Of a stretch of DNA of 64,000 nucleotides, positions 36,138 to 47,502 are shown piece by piece (positions within the stretch are counted from its first letter, which is position 1; every line of letters begins with the position of its first letter). Source of the stretch: Cylindrobasidium torrendii FP15055 ss-10 (taxonomy: Eukaryota; Basidiomycota; Agaricomycetes; Agaricales; Physalacriaceae). The position numbers and the translations under genes were made by a program. The notes under the pieces are model-generated. The model saw only the letters and a list, made by a program, of their open reading frames with translations. It searched no databases and was not told where the DNA came from. The DNA lies in contig KN880501.1 of the NCBI GenBank assembly GCA_000934385.1, positions 1-64,000 on the forward strand, given 5' to 3'.

Positions 36138-37934
36138 TTAGAGGCACTAAGAAAGAAAGGCGTTAGCATTGCGAAGCGGAAGAGAACGAGGACAAGGAGA
36201 GACGTACCTGGTAGTAGTAGGGAGCAGAAACGGCCGTGCAGGTGTACGGAGACACGCAAGCTGTGGGTCCAGTCCATCCCGTTCCGCCGCACTGAGCAAA
36301 GTGCTCCGCGGATCCGCCGGGGGAGGCGGTGCTGGAGCTCGAGGGCACCGAGGACGAGGAAGAAGGGGTGGAAGGAACGGAGGATGAGGTGGATCCCCCG
36401 CCAGTGGAGCCGCCAGCAAAGGTGGAGTTGAGAGCACCGTATTTGATGTTGGAGTAGACGACGGAGGCGTTGGGAGAGTTGGCTTCGACGTCTTTGGGGT
36501 CTCCGGATGTTGTGGCGCAGGTTCCGCGAGCGACTCCGGGGGCGTCGACGGCGGCTGTGGTTGGGTATGTGCTGCAAGAGAGATGATGATGAGATTTATG
36601 GAGGAGAATTTGAGGCGATTCTTACCTGTCGAGCCAGAGCATGTTGACGGCGTGGTCGTCCCAGAGGGAGAGAACGAGGGTCATACCGCTGGCGATGGAG
36701 TCACCCATTTTAGCAAGACCACCACGCGCCTCGAACGAGTTCGTGTCGCCAAAGAGTGTCTTCTGAGCAGTGCAGTAGCTCTCCGAGATCGAGTTGTACT
36801 TGGTAAGCGCGGAATAAGTCGAGTACGAGTTCGGGATGACCTTGCCGTTCTGCACATAGAAGCGGCGGATTTCAGAGAGGTCGCCTGTGTCGGTGCCGTC
36901 GTCGGTGATGAACTGGGTGACGAGGGTGAGCTTCTTCGTGCTGTCGACGGTCTTGCCTGGGCCGAAGAAGGTTTTGTCGCCTTGGCGGTAGGAGTTGTAG
37001 TCACAGCCGTCCTTGTCGCAGACACCGGCGTAGCGGTTGTCGCCATCGCCACAGTCGGTGCCTTCGCAGCGCGTCTGGCCGTCTACGGAGCAAGGATGGG
37101 GGGTGTAGGCAGTAGAAACCGAGTTGGCCTCCCAGATGTCCATTTCGGGGCAGCAGGTGCCGTAGCGTCCGGTTCCGGCGTTGGTGTCGTTGGCTGAGCC
37201 GACCCAGTCAAGAACGTTGGCCTGGGTACGATGGTCAGAATAGCGTATCGATCACAAAGAGAAAGAGAGCATACCTCTCCGTTGATGAACTTGACATCGT
37301 GGGGGCACTGCGCGTCGCAGTATCCCGTGCCGTACTTGGCACCAGCCTTGTTGGTGGGGAACCGCTTCACACCACCGTCCGCATCCATCTGCGCAAAGTA
37401 CACAGCGCCGTTCAGGCCGCAAGGCAGGTTGGAGACATCGACGTCGAAAGTAAATTCCTTGTTGAGGAGGCTGAACTGCTTGTAGGTCGACTCGTCTTGA
37501 AGGAGATAGACACGCGAGCCGATGTTGGTGGAGTACTGGCCCTTGGTGACGAATTTGAGGGTGAGAGCGTTGCCGCTGACGGTGATGCCGTAGGTGCCAG
37601 AGTAGTCTGCACCATCGAGCGCACAGTTGGTTGTGCATGTCTTGGGATCAGGGCAAAGCGTGGTGTCGAACTCGTTGCCGGTATAGCAGTTTGTCGACGA
37701 GTTGGTGGAATGCAGCCAGCGCCAGTTGGCGTCGAGAGTGATTTTAGTCGACTGGAGGGGATGTTAGCCAAAATATGAGGATGTTACGGGAAAGTCTACC
37801 TCAGTTGTGCATCCGCTTGCGGAACAAGATTGGATTGGAAGAGAAGGGTGGGTCTCAGTAGTAAGCGTGCCGACTTGCTGTCCGTAGACAACAGCGAAGA
37901 GGGTGCTAGCGATAAGAGCGACCTTGTTGAACAT
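36138..37934 (-). CDS. Cellobiohydrolase I, GH7 with C-terminal CBM1, secreted
   Basis: Releases cellobiose processively from the reducing ends of crystalline cellulose outside the cell. A signal peptide ([18 protein letters not shown]) precedes the mature start [15 protein letters not shown]. The GH7 core is complete: [56 protein letters not shown], then the catalytic motif [12 protein letters not shown] (nucleophile Glu, assisting Asp, acid/base Glu), [31 protein letters not shown] and [15 protein letters not shown] Ser/Thr/Pro/Gly linker leads to the CBM1 ([20 protein letters not shown] and on to YYYQCL). The last two residues and the stop lie in a nine-base final exon (36146-36138) after an intron. 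The minus-strand TATA-like element is at 37981-37987, and SYGGRG sites lie at 38131 and 38222. Intact, typical length near 510 residues. Confidence 0.96.
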
Positions 37935-37980
37935 GATGAAGACTGTTGTTGGGTACTGTTCTCCTCAAAACGCTCCCGTC

Positions 37981-37987
37981 TTAAATA
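37981..37987 (-). promoter_or_regulatory. TATA-like element of the cellobiohydrolase
   Basis: TATTTAA on the minus strand, 47 bases upstream of the ATG at 37934. Confidence 0.5.
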
Positions 37988-38130
37988 CCCATACCACAGA
38001 CCGCCCTAGCCGTGATTACGGGCAACAATACGAGGCCAAAACACAAATTAACGACGATATCCGTCCCGAGAAGCTACCGTGAAATTTCCAGCGTGCGTTC
38101 AGGCAAGGTCGTAGCTGTGACTGGGCGACT

Positions 38131-38227
38131 CTGGGGGGCGCGCGTAACCTAGCCAGCATGGTAAATCTTCGGTAGCCAGCCTACCACGGCGTAAAAGCAG
38201 GGGGGAACATGAAAGTCGAGAGCGGGG
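38131..38227. promoter_or_regulatory. Candidate Cre1/CreA sites upstream of the cellobiohydrolase
   Basis: CTGGGG at 38131-38136 and GCGGGG at 38222-38227 both fit SYGGRG. They lie about 200 and 290 bases upstream of the cellobiohydrolase ATG, a usual place for carbon-catabolite repression of cellulase genes. Inference only. Confidence 0.35.
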
Positions 38228-39419
38228 AGGTACACACAATGGAATCAGGTGATACGTAGGAACCAAAAGAAGTAGACCTGGAAAAGCTTACAAAACGTCA
38301 CTGATGGCCGGGAAGCCTTGCGTATTGGCTCTGGGTTGCACGATGGACCTGCGATGGGTCAGACAAGGACCGAATTCCGCGAGATGGGTGAACACCCGTA
38401 CCGGTTTTATTTTTACTGTATTTTTGTGTTAGTTCGTGTACTGGTGGGAATCAATCCGGGGTACCTCAGGACTTGAGCAGGAATTTGGCATGACGGTGCG
38501 TTTTTTTACCAAATGACCGAGTCAAGGGCGGCCATGCAGGGGCAATGAATGGGCAGGTGACTGTTGTTTCCATTCAGTATCGACATGGGCAATGATATCT
38601 TTTTCAGATACAGCTTGGCTACTGAGGGCAACACGCGAAGGCCACCAAGCGAGCCTCGAAGATAGTCCGTCGGTGGTCGGTGAGTGGCTAGTTAGACGGG
38701 GTGCAGCGGTGCATTTATTTTTCGACAAAATCGCAGGGCACGGATCTTGCTACCAAAGGAAAGGATGTATATTCCGTGGCGCAGCGTAGTCCGAAGTTGA
38801 CTTTCAGGTCGTGTGCAAAGTTCACTGTGAGTACGATAAAAGCGTATTTGGCTGTGACTTGCGTCGATTTAGCTAGTTGAAAAACAAAAACATCCTCATA
38901 GCGCAGTACAAGTGTAAGAAACCAACTCAGATTATTGGTGGTGGCTGTCAAAAGTTAAACACGGTCGGAGTCCGCCGAACGATCGATCCAACTGCGCACT
39001 TGAACTTGGCCACTAAGTATTTGGTGAACTACTCGAAAAAAAACCCAGCGATTACAGGTCGAATTTGCCTCGGAGGATGGCTTTCTGGTTCGTTCAGGGC
39101 CAGGTGGTATCTCCGGTACTGCACTCCGAGCGCCCATCATGTATGATTCCAGAGCAAAGACACTGTGGCCTAGAATAGAACACTCCATTTCTTGAACTGA
39201 CCGTTGTCGAACACAAGCAACTGCTCTTCCAACGTTTATAAAATTTCAAACAAACTGTTGGCGGCGAGAAAAAAGCCAAATACCTAGCAAAAAGGCGGGA
39301 ACACGTCTGGCACACCTTCAAGCACGGCGACCTTCGCCGGATTCACTCTGTCAGCACAGTGTCAGCGCCCGGAAAAGGTTCACCAATTCACTTCTTTCTT
39401 TCGTTCTGCCACCATCGCC

Positions 39420-41476
39420 ATGGCGGGCTATCTGCCACTCTTTGACTCTTCTGCGCACAACAAACGACGCGCCCACTTTTTTCTTCCTATTCTCGGCTTC
39501 TCAGCGGTCACTTTCATCCTATGTGTTCTGCTCTTCAGAGTTGGCACTCAGCAACAATTCTACCCGCCTACCGCCGCCGCCGTCGTAACCGTATCGGACA
39601 CCAACACGACGTCCATCAGTGATGTGACAACAATCAGCGGGGATGAGGAGACGCGTCTCCGTGAACTTCAGGCTATCGTTGCGAGCACCGATGGAAAGTA
39701 CCTCACGCGCGATTGGCAACTCAGTCTTGGCTGGAATAATGTGCGTCGTCTGCCGTCCTCGCGAGCCATTCTAACTTGAACACATAGATGCGATATATCA
39801 TCGAGACTGGTATAAATATGGCTGCAATCACCAACCGTACCCTCGTGCTGCCATCTTTCTTGTATGCTCGGGGCTGCCAGTACGACTAGTGCGTCGCCAG
39901 AATTGGCTCCCATCGCATCGCGTACTAACAACGCCGGCAGCATGGTCTGCGCAGATTACGCACAGCTTGTCAACCGAGTGTATGTCGCCCACAAGCTTCA
40001 TGGCTGATCGTCCCTTTATCTCACGCGGCTTTCCAGAGACGCCGTGCACAACGACGAGTGGAAGGACCTGGGCGACGAAAAGCTCGGGTACCGCATCCCC
40101 ATCGACATCATGCTCAACATTACCCACCTGCGCACCCGCCATCCTGTCATCACTGTCGCGGAGTTTCTCGAGCTCCACAACCAGAGCACCGACTTGGAGC
40201 ACACAGACGGATATTGGGGTCGATACGACTACAACAGTCGGCCGAATCGGTTTACGGGGAAGACACCTAGCTATACTGTGCTCGAGCCGGACGACTATCA
40301 AAGAGAACGGAAGGTGCGAGTGGACCGGATCCCTCAAGACTGGCTGGACCAACACACTGGGAATCTACACGCTACGGCGAACGCAACTTTGTGGGAGAGG
40401 CTGGACGAGGACAAGGGTTTCATGGATTGGGACCGCGTCGAGGAGGCGCTAGGGTCGAAGGACGTTGCAGAGCTCGAGGAGAGGCTCGAACGTGCGCGGT
40501 GGCACACTCTCCACACATACTCCATGATGTACGCCCATCTTTCTGTACGCGTCGCGCGCACTCACACCTCTGTAGAATTGGCATGGACATGAACAAGGCC
40601 GCGGTCTCTCCCGTTCGCAGGGTTGCACCCTTGAGCGCGCTAGTTGGGTTAGAGAACGATGTTGGCGGGCGCACAGAGGATATTCTGCATATCGCTGGCG
40701 CCCTTCTGCATGAACATCACAATGCGGTATGTGAACTGGTTATTCTGGGTCGCTTTATCGCTAACATCCGTGAAGGGTGGCATGGACTTCACGTCGCGAG
40801 AAGCTCTGGATCGAAGCGGCACGGTGGCATTGTTCGACATGCAGCGCAGGTCCGAGGTGATGCGTCTGGCGGACAAGCTGGTCCAGAGGATGTACGAGGT
40901 CACAGGTGGCAGGCTTTGGATGGCGGCCCACATTCGTCGAGGGGATTGTGCGTCTTCCCATCGCTGTGTCTTCCTTGCTTCTGATGCGTTGCAGTTATTC
41001 GGTATGGCTGGGTCATGGAGCAGACCCCCGAAGAGCATATCGCACGCGTGAAGCGGCATCTGGCTATCGGGAGGAGTGTTGTCGAGCAGCTGCGCGAGTC
41101 GGGTGCCCCACAGACGTTTGATGTCCCAGGGGACGTGCAGCCTGACCTGGACATGATCGTGCGTCCTGCGCCGCTTGAGGATGGGCCGTTCTATGTGGGC
41201 ACGGACGAGTCTGATCCAAAGGTTTTGGACATGTTCCGGCGGGAGGGTGCGGTGCTGTTTGATGACCTGTTGACGATAGAGGATCGGCGGACGTTTGCGT
41301 TGGAGAGTGGATTGAATTGGGCGCTGATGCTGACGGATGTGCGTGCGGTGGTATCGCAGGTGGTGATGGCGAAGTCGGCGTATTTTTATGGGCATGCGAT
41401 GAGCTCTGTGCCGGGTGGGGTGATGAACCTTCGGGCTGCGTTTGGGAAGGATCCACGGACTTGGTTGATTGATTGA
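39420..41476 (+). CDS. O-fucosyltransferase-like type II membrane glycosyltransferase
   Basis: The N-terminus is a short cytoplasmic tail (MAGYLPLFDSSAHNKRRAHF) followed by one membrane anchor (FLPILGFSAVTFILCVLLF), a Ser/Thr-rich stem and a large lumenal domain, the layout of a Golgi glycosyltransferase. The early segment DWQLSLGWNNMRYIIETGIN followed by LVLPSFLYARGCQYD resembles the nucleotide-sugar-binding start of O-fucosyltransferase-like enzymes. WMAAHIRRGDFIRYGW contains the HxRRGD-type motif that binds GDP-fucose in this superfamily. FYVGTDESDPKVLDMFR and AYFYGHAMSSVPGGVMNLR match the later conserved blocks. At least six exons, including splices at 39741 and within HIRRGD|F (about 40948). 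The donor sugar and acceptor are inferred from family only; in fungi such genes are poorly characterised. Intact. Confidence 0.78.
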
Positions 41477-41757
41477 AATGCCCCGCGATTTGGAGGGAAA
41501 CTTCGGGAATTCGATGGACCTTACATAGTGTATACTCGTCTGGGATGGGTTTTTTGAGTAATATTAAGTATGTACTTACTTTGTTGTTGACGTTGAGTTT
41601 TTAGTCCGAATGTGCGCGTGTCCCTTGAGAAAGAGGGCCGGTCGATTGGTGGTCAGCGAGATTTGAATGGACGCATCTTGGGTCTAAGCCATGTTTCTAC
41701 TTGTTTATCTGCTACAGTCATATGCAAGCGCTCCTCTACACCGTTATATCTTCAAAG
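41477..41757. other. Convergent spacer
   Basis: Short region between the 3' ends of the glycosyltransferase and the second alpha/beta hydrolase; nothing coding seen. Confidence 0.5.
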
Positions 41758-42998
41758 CTAAAGTTTGCCTTTCGCATCCTCTGGCGCTACAGTCCGCCAG
41801 ACCCCAGTCCGCAACTGCTCATTGCGATGCAGCTCGTACCATCTGGTGATCTCTGCGACTAGAGCGTCCCGTTGTCCTGGTTTTGAGAAGTTATGCCCAC
41901 AGTCCTCAACGAGATGCAAGTTGTGCGTCCCTGGATGGCGCTGCTCGTATGCTTGTGCCCACAGTGTTGCGTCGTATCTGCATGCCACACACTCAGTAAT
42001 CAGTATAAGCTTCCACTGGCATCATCCCTCGAAGGCAAAGGTAAGAAAGGACGTACACAGGAACAATGGCATCGTCCAACCCATGCACAGTTAGGACGTT
42101 CACGCCCTTCGGAAACCGCGTCCAGACGATGGATGTGTCTCCTAGTTTCATAAACCGCTCGAGGTCTCCGTCGTATACTTTGAGTTGGACGGGCTTGCGC
42201 GCGACGGTGGTGGACCATAGGTAGTATCCTTGTGTGCGGAGGAGTTCGCGGCTTTCTTCTGTGAGCCATACAGCGGTGTCTAGGAGTTTCTTCTCTTGCG
42301 TAAATGCTTGCACGAACAAGAAGATGAGAAGGAAGCGTACCTCCAGCCGATACCTCGACGACACATTCACGAACGCGGACACGCTGGCGGCGTCAGGTGA
42401 TGTGCATAGCCAGTGCATCGCGGAGATGCTTCCGCGCGAGTGCCCTACGATTATGTCTACGACATAAGCGTACGTCTCTTTGAGGAAGTCAACGACGACT
42501 TGGATGTCTTCGATGTCCGCGTCGATGGCGCCTTCACGCCATGTTCCGGTTGATTCGTGGCATCCTCTGCATTTCGAAAGCTCAGGATCAGCCTCGGTTT
42601 CTCAGGAAAGTGCGACAATAAAAAAAAAGAAGAAGAAGGACAGAATAGTGGACACGAGTGACGAGAGCGAAAGAAATCACCTAAAATCAAACCGAAATGA
42701 GTCGACAGGGAGCCGCTGTGCAAGGCGCTTCTGGTACACATAATCCTTATGCCTATTCGCCATTCACATATTGACATGTATCGGCATGTATAAAGCATAC
42801 CCTCCAGACCCATGCAAAATCTATACCGGATTATATCCAACAGTCAACCAGCTTCAGAACATCAAGCCAAAAACCACTAACCAAAGCGATTTTCTTCCCC
42901 TCAGTCTTTCCGGAATGCTCTAAAGTCCCGACCAGCGTGGTATCAGGCTGATGTGGGTGCGGAATAGACACAGCAGCAGATGTCCTAGTAGCCGACAT
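41758..42998 (-). CDS. Alpha/beta hydrolase with GHSRGS nucleophile motif
   Basis: Predicted serine hydrolase or esterase. Splicing joins SIPHPHQPDTTLVGTLEHSG, IALILHGSGGHKDYVYQKRL, AQRLPVDSFRFDFRGCHEST, GTWREGAIDADIEDIQVVVD, then VDIIVGHSRGSISAMHWLC (nucleophile Ser), a cap region, VNVLTVHGLDDAIVP (catalytic Asp) and LHLVEDCGHNF (catalytic His), ending at 41758. The HG of LILHGSGG is the oxyanion-hole region. All triad residues are present. The start is taken at the ATG at 42998 (MSATRTSAAV); the frame is open further to another ATG at 43130, so a longer N-terminus is possible. No signal peptide, so intracellular. The six introns were placed by eye and may be slightly off. It is not closely similar to the 11718 hydrolase. 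Confidence 0.82.
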
Positions 42999-43523
42999 AC
43001 TGGTGGTGGAAGAATAACCTGTACATGAATCCTCCGGGTATTGAGGCATCCGGCCCGGATTCCGGCAGAGCTCGAATCGTACCCGGGCTGGCGCAAGGTT
43101 GTAGGTTACGATCCACGATGTTGAGGACATTAGTGCGATGAGCTAGTAACTTGCTATGCGACGCTAAAATCTAACTCTAGAGGAGATACATGGTCACTTA
43201 TTCCTACGCGCGGGCAGCTGACCGACTTGCTGGATATCGAGCCTTACTGATTCGCTATCCCTTCTCCGACATATCATCTTGACGCTTTGACCACCTCTCG
43301 TGAACGCTATTGTTCGATGCCAAAAATGTTTCTGACACTATCCCTGTCGCATTGCTCTCTTGTGCTGGTCATTGCATCTCGTTCGAGTACTTATTCAATG
43401 GCAGAAAGCGCGCGCACGAATTGAAGCTTCGTAAGACCCGCCAGCATCTCCAAGTAAGTTTAAAGTTTTCATAGCTGAGTTTGGGACTAACAAGCCTATA
43501 GTATGACTACACAGTATGCCTAT
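42999..43523. other. Intergenic region
   Basis: Upstream of the minus-strand hydrolase and downstream of the minus-strand MYND gene. It may include a longer hydrolase N-terminus (up to 43130). Otherwise nothing is supported. Confidence 0.4.
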
Positions 43524-44191
43524 CTAATAATCGATGAAATATTGTGTAAGGGTCACAAAATCAACGTCCGTCACATCCCTATAGGTCCTTGTGCGTCGTC
43601 CCGCGAGCTTAAGTACGATGACTGGACCGCACCACTGTCGTCGCTCATGTCCCTGCGTAAGAGCAGCAATGGCGCGGTTCTTCGGTGTGTGTGCGGACCG
43701 TGCGCGTGGGGAAAACCAAATGTGCAAAGGAAAACGAGCGTTGCTGCTGCCAACGGTCTGGGTCATTCTGAGAGCCTTGGGTGTGTCGTTAGGGAAGAAG
43801 GCGCTGAGGTCCGGGGAGTTGTATTCGCGGATTGTAACGCGTTGGAATGTGTGTTCTTCTGTGCGCGCGAGTTGAGACTTAGTTGACGAGGCTCTGTGTT
43901 ATTGAAAGGCTCACCAGAAGAGGGATTGAAGAAGATGGCGAGCACAGTAGGGAGGGTGTTCAGAGGATTGAGCAAGTTTACGGCGGTGAGGTTTGGAACC
44001 CCAGAACGTTGTACGCAGTCCGTGTATTTGTGACGAAGCCAGTCCTTCGAAAATCATAAGCATAATGAGTGAGATTGAGTAGGGAATTTCGGACGCACTT
44101 GGTTGAGGTGCTCTTGAGAGCAGTATGCGACACGGCAGCCACGGCCACATACCATGAACGTCGGGGCGCTGCACACTTTACATGTAGTCAT
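43524..44191 (-). CDS. MYND-type zinc-finger protein, cluster copy M1
   Basis: Three exons give about 186 residues. The N-terminus is a complete MYND-like finger: CKVC, then CGRGC, AYCSQEH and, after intron 1, DWLRHKYTDC, that is C-x2-C, C-x3-C, YC...H, H-x4-C. MYND fingers bind proline-rich partners and are not usually DNA-binding. A middle part (LNTLPTVLAIFFNPSS) leads to intron 2 and then a C-terminal domain shared by the cluster: RFPLHIWFSPRA, NRAIAALT, QWCGPVIVLK, YRDVTDVDFVTLTQYFIDY. Intron 1 is phase 0 just after the CSQEH block and intron 2 is phase 1 after the N-P-S-S block, exactly as in M2 and M6. Function of the C-terminal domain is unknown. Intact. Confidence 0.8.
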
Positions 44192-44843
44192 GGGCGGTCG
44201 AAAAGAGCTCTGGATAGTCCTTGGCATTGAAGATTGAATATTGAGATGGCGAGTTTTATCAATATATGAGTCGGATTTTCCGATGTTCTATTATATATGT
44301 GCCTTCGCACACTGAACCGCTCAGACCGGTCGGATTGATCAACTCTATTAGGACAAGCTTTGGAGAAGACATCACTTGATGGTCATACAAAAGGTGTGCC
44401 ACCGTGATGTGCATTGTGATAACAAAAGCCACGGCCCCGCAGAATACAAAATAAAGCTGTGGTGTATATGTTACGGCAAGCCCGGGTCACGGCATTAACA
44501 CAACCAGTACAATGCTGAGATCGGTCAATTGATAGGGAATAGCTTAATGAGGCAATACCGTCAACGTTAGAGCCTTTACCTTTCTGTGTACTACAGGGTC
44601 CGCAAATGTATGGATGATCGACGCGAGGTCTAAGGTTCTTTTAATGGCCCTCAAGCCCGGGTCCACCTGATGTCCCTTCACTGGCGGCGCCTGCTGAGGT
44701 GTTTTTGTAAATCGTGTATTTATATGGTCATCGGCCTGCGTATATGATGGCAGGTCCATTGTTACCGCTTGTTTATAAGGCGACCTCAAAAGAAAACTAA
44801 CTCGCACCTCCGCAGCAGTCCCCTTCTCAAAGGATAAGACACT
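44192..44843. other. Divergent promoter region of M1 and M2
   Basis: Short intergenic stretch between the head-to-head MYND genes. A TATTTATA element near 44728 on the plus strand could serve M2. No coding sequence seen. Confidence 0.45.
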
Positions 44844-45572
44844 ATGCCCAGCTTACCCAATCCGTATACATGCTATGACTGCGCTGTTTCTCCAACGGTG
44901 TTTTGCCATAGCTGCAGTTACGGATACTGCTCTCAAGAGCATTGTGATGCCGTAAGCACAGAACACTTTCTGATCCGCACTGATGTACTCACGTATGTAT
45001 ATGCAAAGGATGTTTTCAACCACCGAAGCTCTCACTGCACACCGACGGCTGGAGACGCTGGAGCATCCAGTGACATTATCCCAGAACTAATGGACTTGAC
45101 CTTTGAGCCCAAACCTCTGAATGTACTCTATTTCCTTCCGAATTCTGGTGAGTCTGTATCACATATACGAACCCCTTCATCGTACTGATCAAAACCAGAC
45201 TCAGAACGATACGCCACCACCTCTGCGATTCCAGGATTTGCTCCCATGGACATGTTCCCCGAAGACATGTTTCCGTCAACCATGAGCTTGAGGAATATTG
45301 CAGAACTCGCGGGCCCCGACCGTCGCGACTTTCGTATCGAAGATTCCAAGGACGAGGACGACCCAATGTACCTCTACTATTGCCCGAAAGCGCTGAAGCT
45401 GCAACGGTATCCTAACCAAGCTATCAAAGCTTTCACGCCGAACGGCGATAGCGGGACGTGGTTCGGAATGATCGCCGTGACGAAGTTTGCCAAGTTTAGC
45501 GAAGACGATATCTTGGACCTCAAACTGTTCTTTAGAAATTACAAGTTGCAGTCTGAGTATGCGTATGCATAA
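44844..45572 (+). CDS. MYND-type zinc-finger protein, cluster copy M2
   Basis: Exons 44844-44951, 45009-45147 and 45199-45572 join to 206 residues. Finger: TCYDCAVSPTVFCHSCSYGY followed by CSQEHCDADVFNHRSSHC, with the same Cys/His order as M1, although the last His-Cys spacing differs slightly. The middle part ends VLYFLPNS at intron 2. The C-terminal domain is the most diverged of the set (MYLYYCPKALKLQ, NQAIKAFT, TWFGMIAVTKF, ILDLKLFFRNY) and is preceded by an acidic/Met-rich insert (MDMFPEDMFP). Both intron positions and phases (0 and 1) match M1 and M6. Intact; function unknown. Confidence 0.78.
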
Positions 45573-46203
45573 TGTGTGTATAGAAAATAGCAAAAGAATG
45601 GGAACATACAATTTATTTTGGCAATCAATAATATCCGTACTCCTGAAATCACGAAGCACAGGGTTTGAGCCATTCCCTTGCGTAAAATTCGTAGTGGTTA
45701 TCTCGCAGAAAATCTGTCTCGAGGCGTTCACGTCTAGGTAGAGATAGTTGACGTTGTGTTTACCTCAATGGTTGGCGTGTACGCCTGCGGGCCGCTGTGA
45801 GCTGTAATGGCCCATTTGGGCAAGTTATTTATTCCCGTTTAGGTAGCGTCTGCAGTCCGTTATTCATTCATTGTGGCGGGTGATAAATATAGTACGGACA
45901 AGCAGTTTGTATATCTATAGGCCCTGACCGGGACCACTCGAATCTGTCACGACACCGAGCTCTTAACACCTCAACTGTCGTTTGGCAACCGAAAATCGTT
46001 TGCGTGTCAGAGGGTCGATCTTTGGCAACAATAAGCAATAATAAGACCATTTGTCTCTGACGGCTCAATGGTTTCCATGCCACATGACGGCCCAAAGTCC
46101 GCGAGTATATAAGGTGTTGAATCAATTCCCTTCTCTGTCCGTTCCCCTCGTGCCCCGTCCTCTGTGAGTGTATTCACCGTTTTCTGCTTAGTTCATGTCA
46201 CAC
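45573..46203. other. Spacer with TATA box for copy M3
   Basis: No gene. A TATATAAG element at 46106-46113 lies about 90 bases before the former ATG of M3. Confidence 0.5.
46106..46113 (+). promoter_or_regulatory. TATA box upstream of decayed copy M3
   Basis: TATATAAG 91 bases before the ATG at 46204. The promoter core has survived although the reading frame is broken. Confidence 0.5.
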
Positions 46204-46899
46204 ATGTCCAATTCTTTCACCCCCTACCCTTTGTTGGCTGCGGACACGACTGTGGAATTGGGTACTGCTCTCCGGACTCAGAGCACCTCTTAAATGCAAG
46301 AAAGCAGCTCTCCCTCTTATCGCGCGATTTTTCTTCTCATGGCTCACCTAACGTGGGATCGGGATCTTCTCTGACTGCGTCTTGCGTCCCGACAACGGAC
46401 GACCATCATTTCATTAGCCATACTTGGCTCATGCCGCCGTATGATGTTGAAGTTACCTGTGCATGTGAGGACGTGTGTATCCGTGCTTTTTCACCCCGCC
46501 GCTAGCACACATGCTCATTTACACGCCTTCGAGGTCATCCAAAACCGAAAATCGTCTTCGGACGTCAATCGCATCCCGCCGTTAGTAGACTCCTCCTGGA
46601 TTTGGCACTCGACCTGCGTCGAGTTCTTCAACTGACGGCGCTCCGAAGTGTTATCCTACGCGACAGCCCGGAAGGTGAAATACTAGCTCGTTCCTTTTAC
46701 ATTTTTGGTTCTCTCGACGTGCGACGCAGGTTCGCCTGTGAATATTGCCATTCGGAATCTGACTGAGAGGCAGTCGAAAAGGCTGTGGTGCGGTCCAGCG
46801 CTTGCGTCAAAGCTCACGGATGCACAATGTCGAAGGTATACGGATGTAACTGACGACGATGTTATCATTTTCGTGAGATACTTCTACGAGTTCAGCTAG
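46204..46899 (+). pseudogene. Decayed MYND-family copy M3
   Basis: Begins with an ATG in the right place (MSNSFTPYP), but the first Cys pair is missing and the second half of the finger (FVGCGHDCGIGYCSPDSEH) is in another frame, so the ATG frame stops after about 30 codons. The middle part has no long open frame. The C-terminal domain is recognisable in two frames around 46700-46740 and then reads NIAIRNLTERQ, LWCGPALAS, YTDVTDDDVIIFVRYFYEFS to a stop at 46899, at the position where M1 and M6 also end. At least two frame breaks and a deletion: a pseudogene, unless unusual splicing rescues it. Confidence 0.7.
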
Positions 46900-47502
46900 G
46901 AGCACTGCGAGTAGGTTTTCCAAATTGTTCTATGTTTCCAATTCCCACATCATTTACCGAGAAGTCTTGACGTATGAAAATCTGTGCTTAATGATTCATT
47001 CGATCTCCCATATTCAGCACAAGCTAAGCTCTAACGTCAGGATTCCTTCATCACGCTATAGCTCGATCGGGTGGCGCAAGTTTGGTCTTGCTTGGCAATA
47101 TTTGCCACTGTGCTGACAATTGCCCTCGGCACAATTGCAACATGATGCAGGCCCAAGATGTAGCCCAGTACGTACAAGACGTCTTTTTTCAGCCAGAGGT
47201 GAACTAGTAACAAAATCCCCAGGAAATTGTGACAAACATCCGCAGCTAACTAACAATCAGAGACGCTCGAAAGACCACCGCCAACGTTTGATGACATACC
47301 AAATCGAGCAATCACCAAGATGAGAACAATAGAAAATCTTCCGCGGGTCTCAGATCCAAATCAATGTCACGTTACATTTGTTCGATTCTGGCTTACATAA
47401 ACATAACGTGCAGCGTTTTCGAACAGCATAAAAATACAGAATACAATGAGTACAAGTTGCTGCTTCACTTGACACCAGACGACCAACACATCGCTCAAAA
47501 AA
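46900..47502. other. Spacer
   Basis: Between M3 and M4; no supported gene or clear promoter element. Confidence 0.45.

Larger units (their letters stand above)
37935..39419. other. Divergent promoter region
   Basis: Spacer between cellobiohydrolase (-) and the fucosyltransferase-like gene (+). Apart from the cellobiohydrolase promoter elements listed separately, no gene is supported. A short pyrimidine-rich leader (39380-39416) precedes the ATG at 39420. Confidence 0.5.

Noticed and set aside
36583..37197. 204-codon plus-strand open frame
   Set aside because: Antisense to the GH7 cellobiohydrolase catalytic exon.
40649..41395. 248-codon minus-strand open frame
   Set aside because: Antisense to the fucosyltransferase-like gene; His/Arg/Pro-rich mirror composition.
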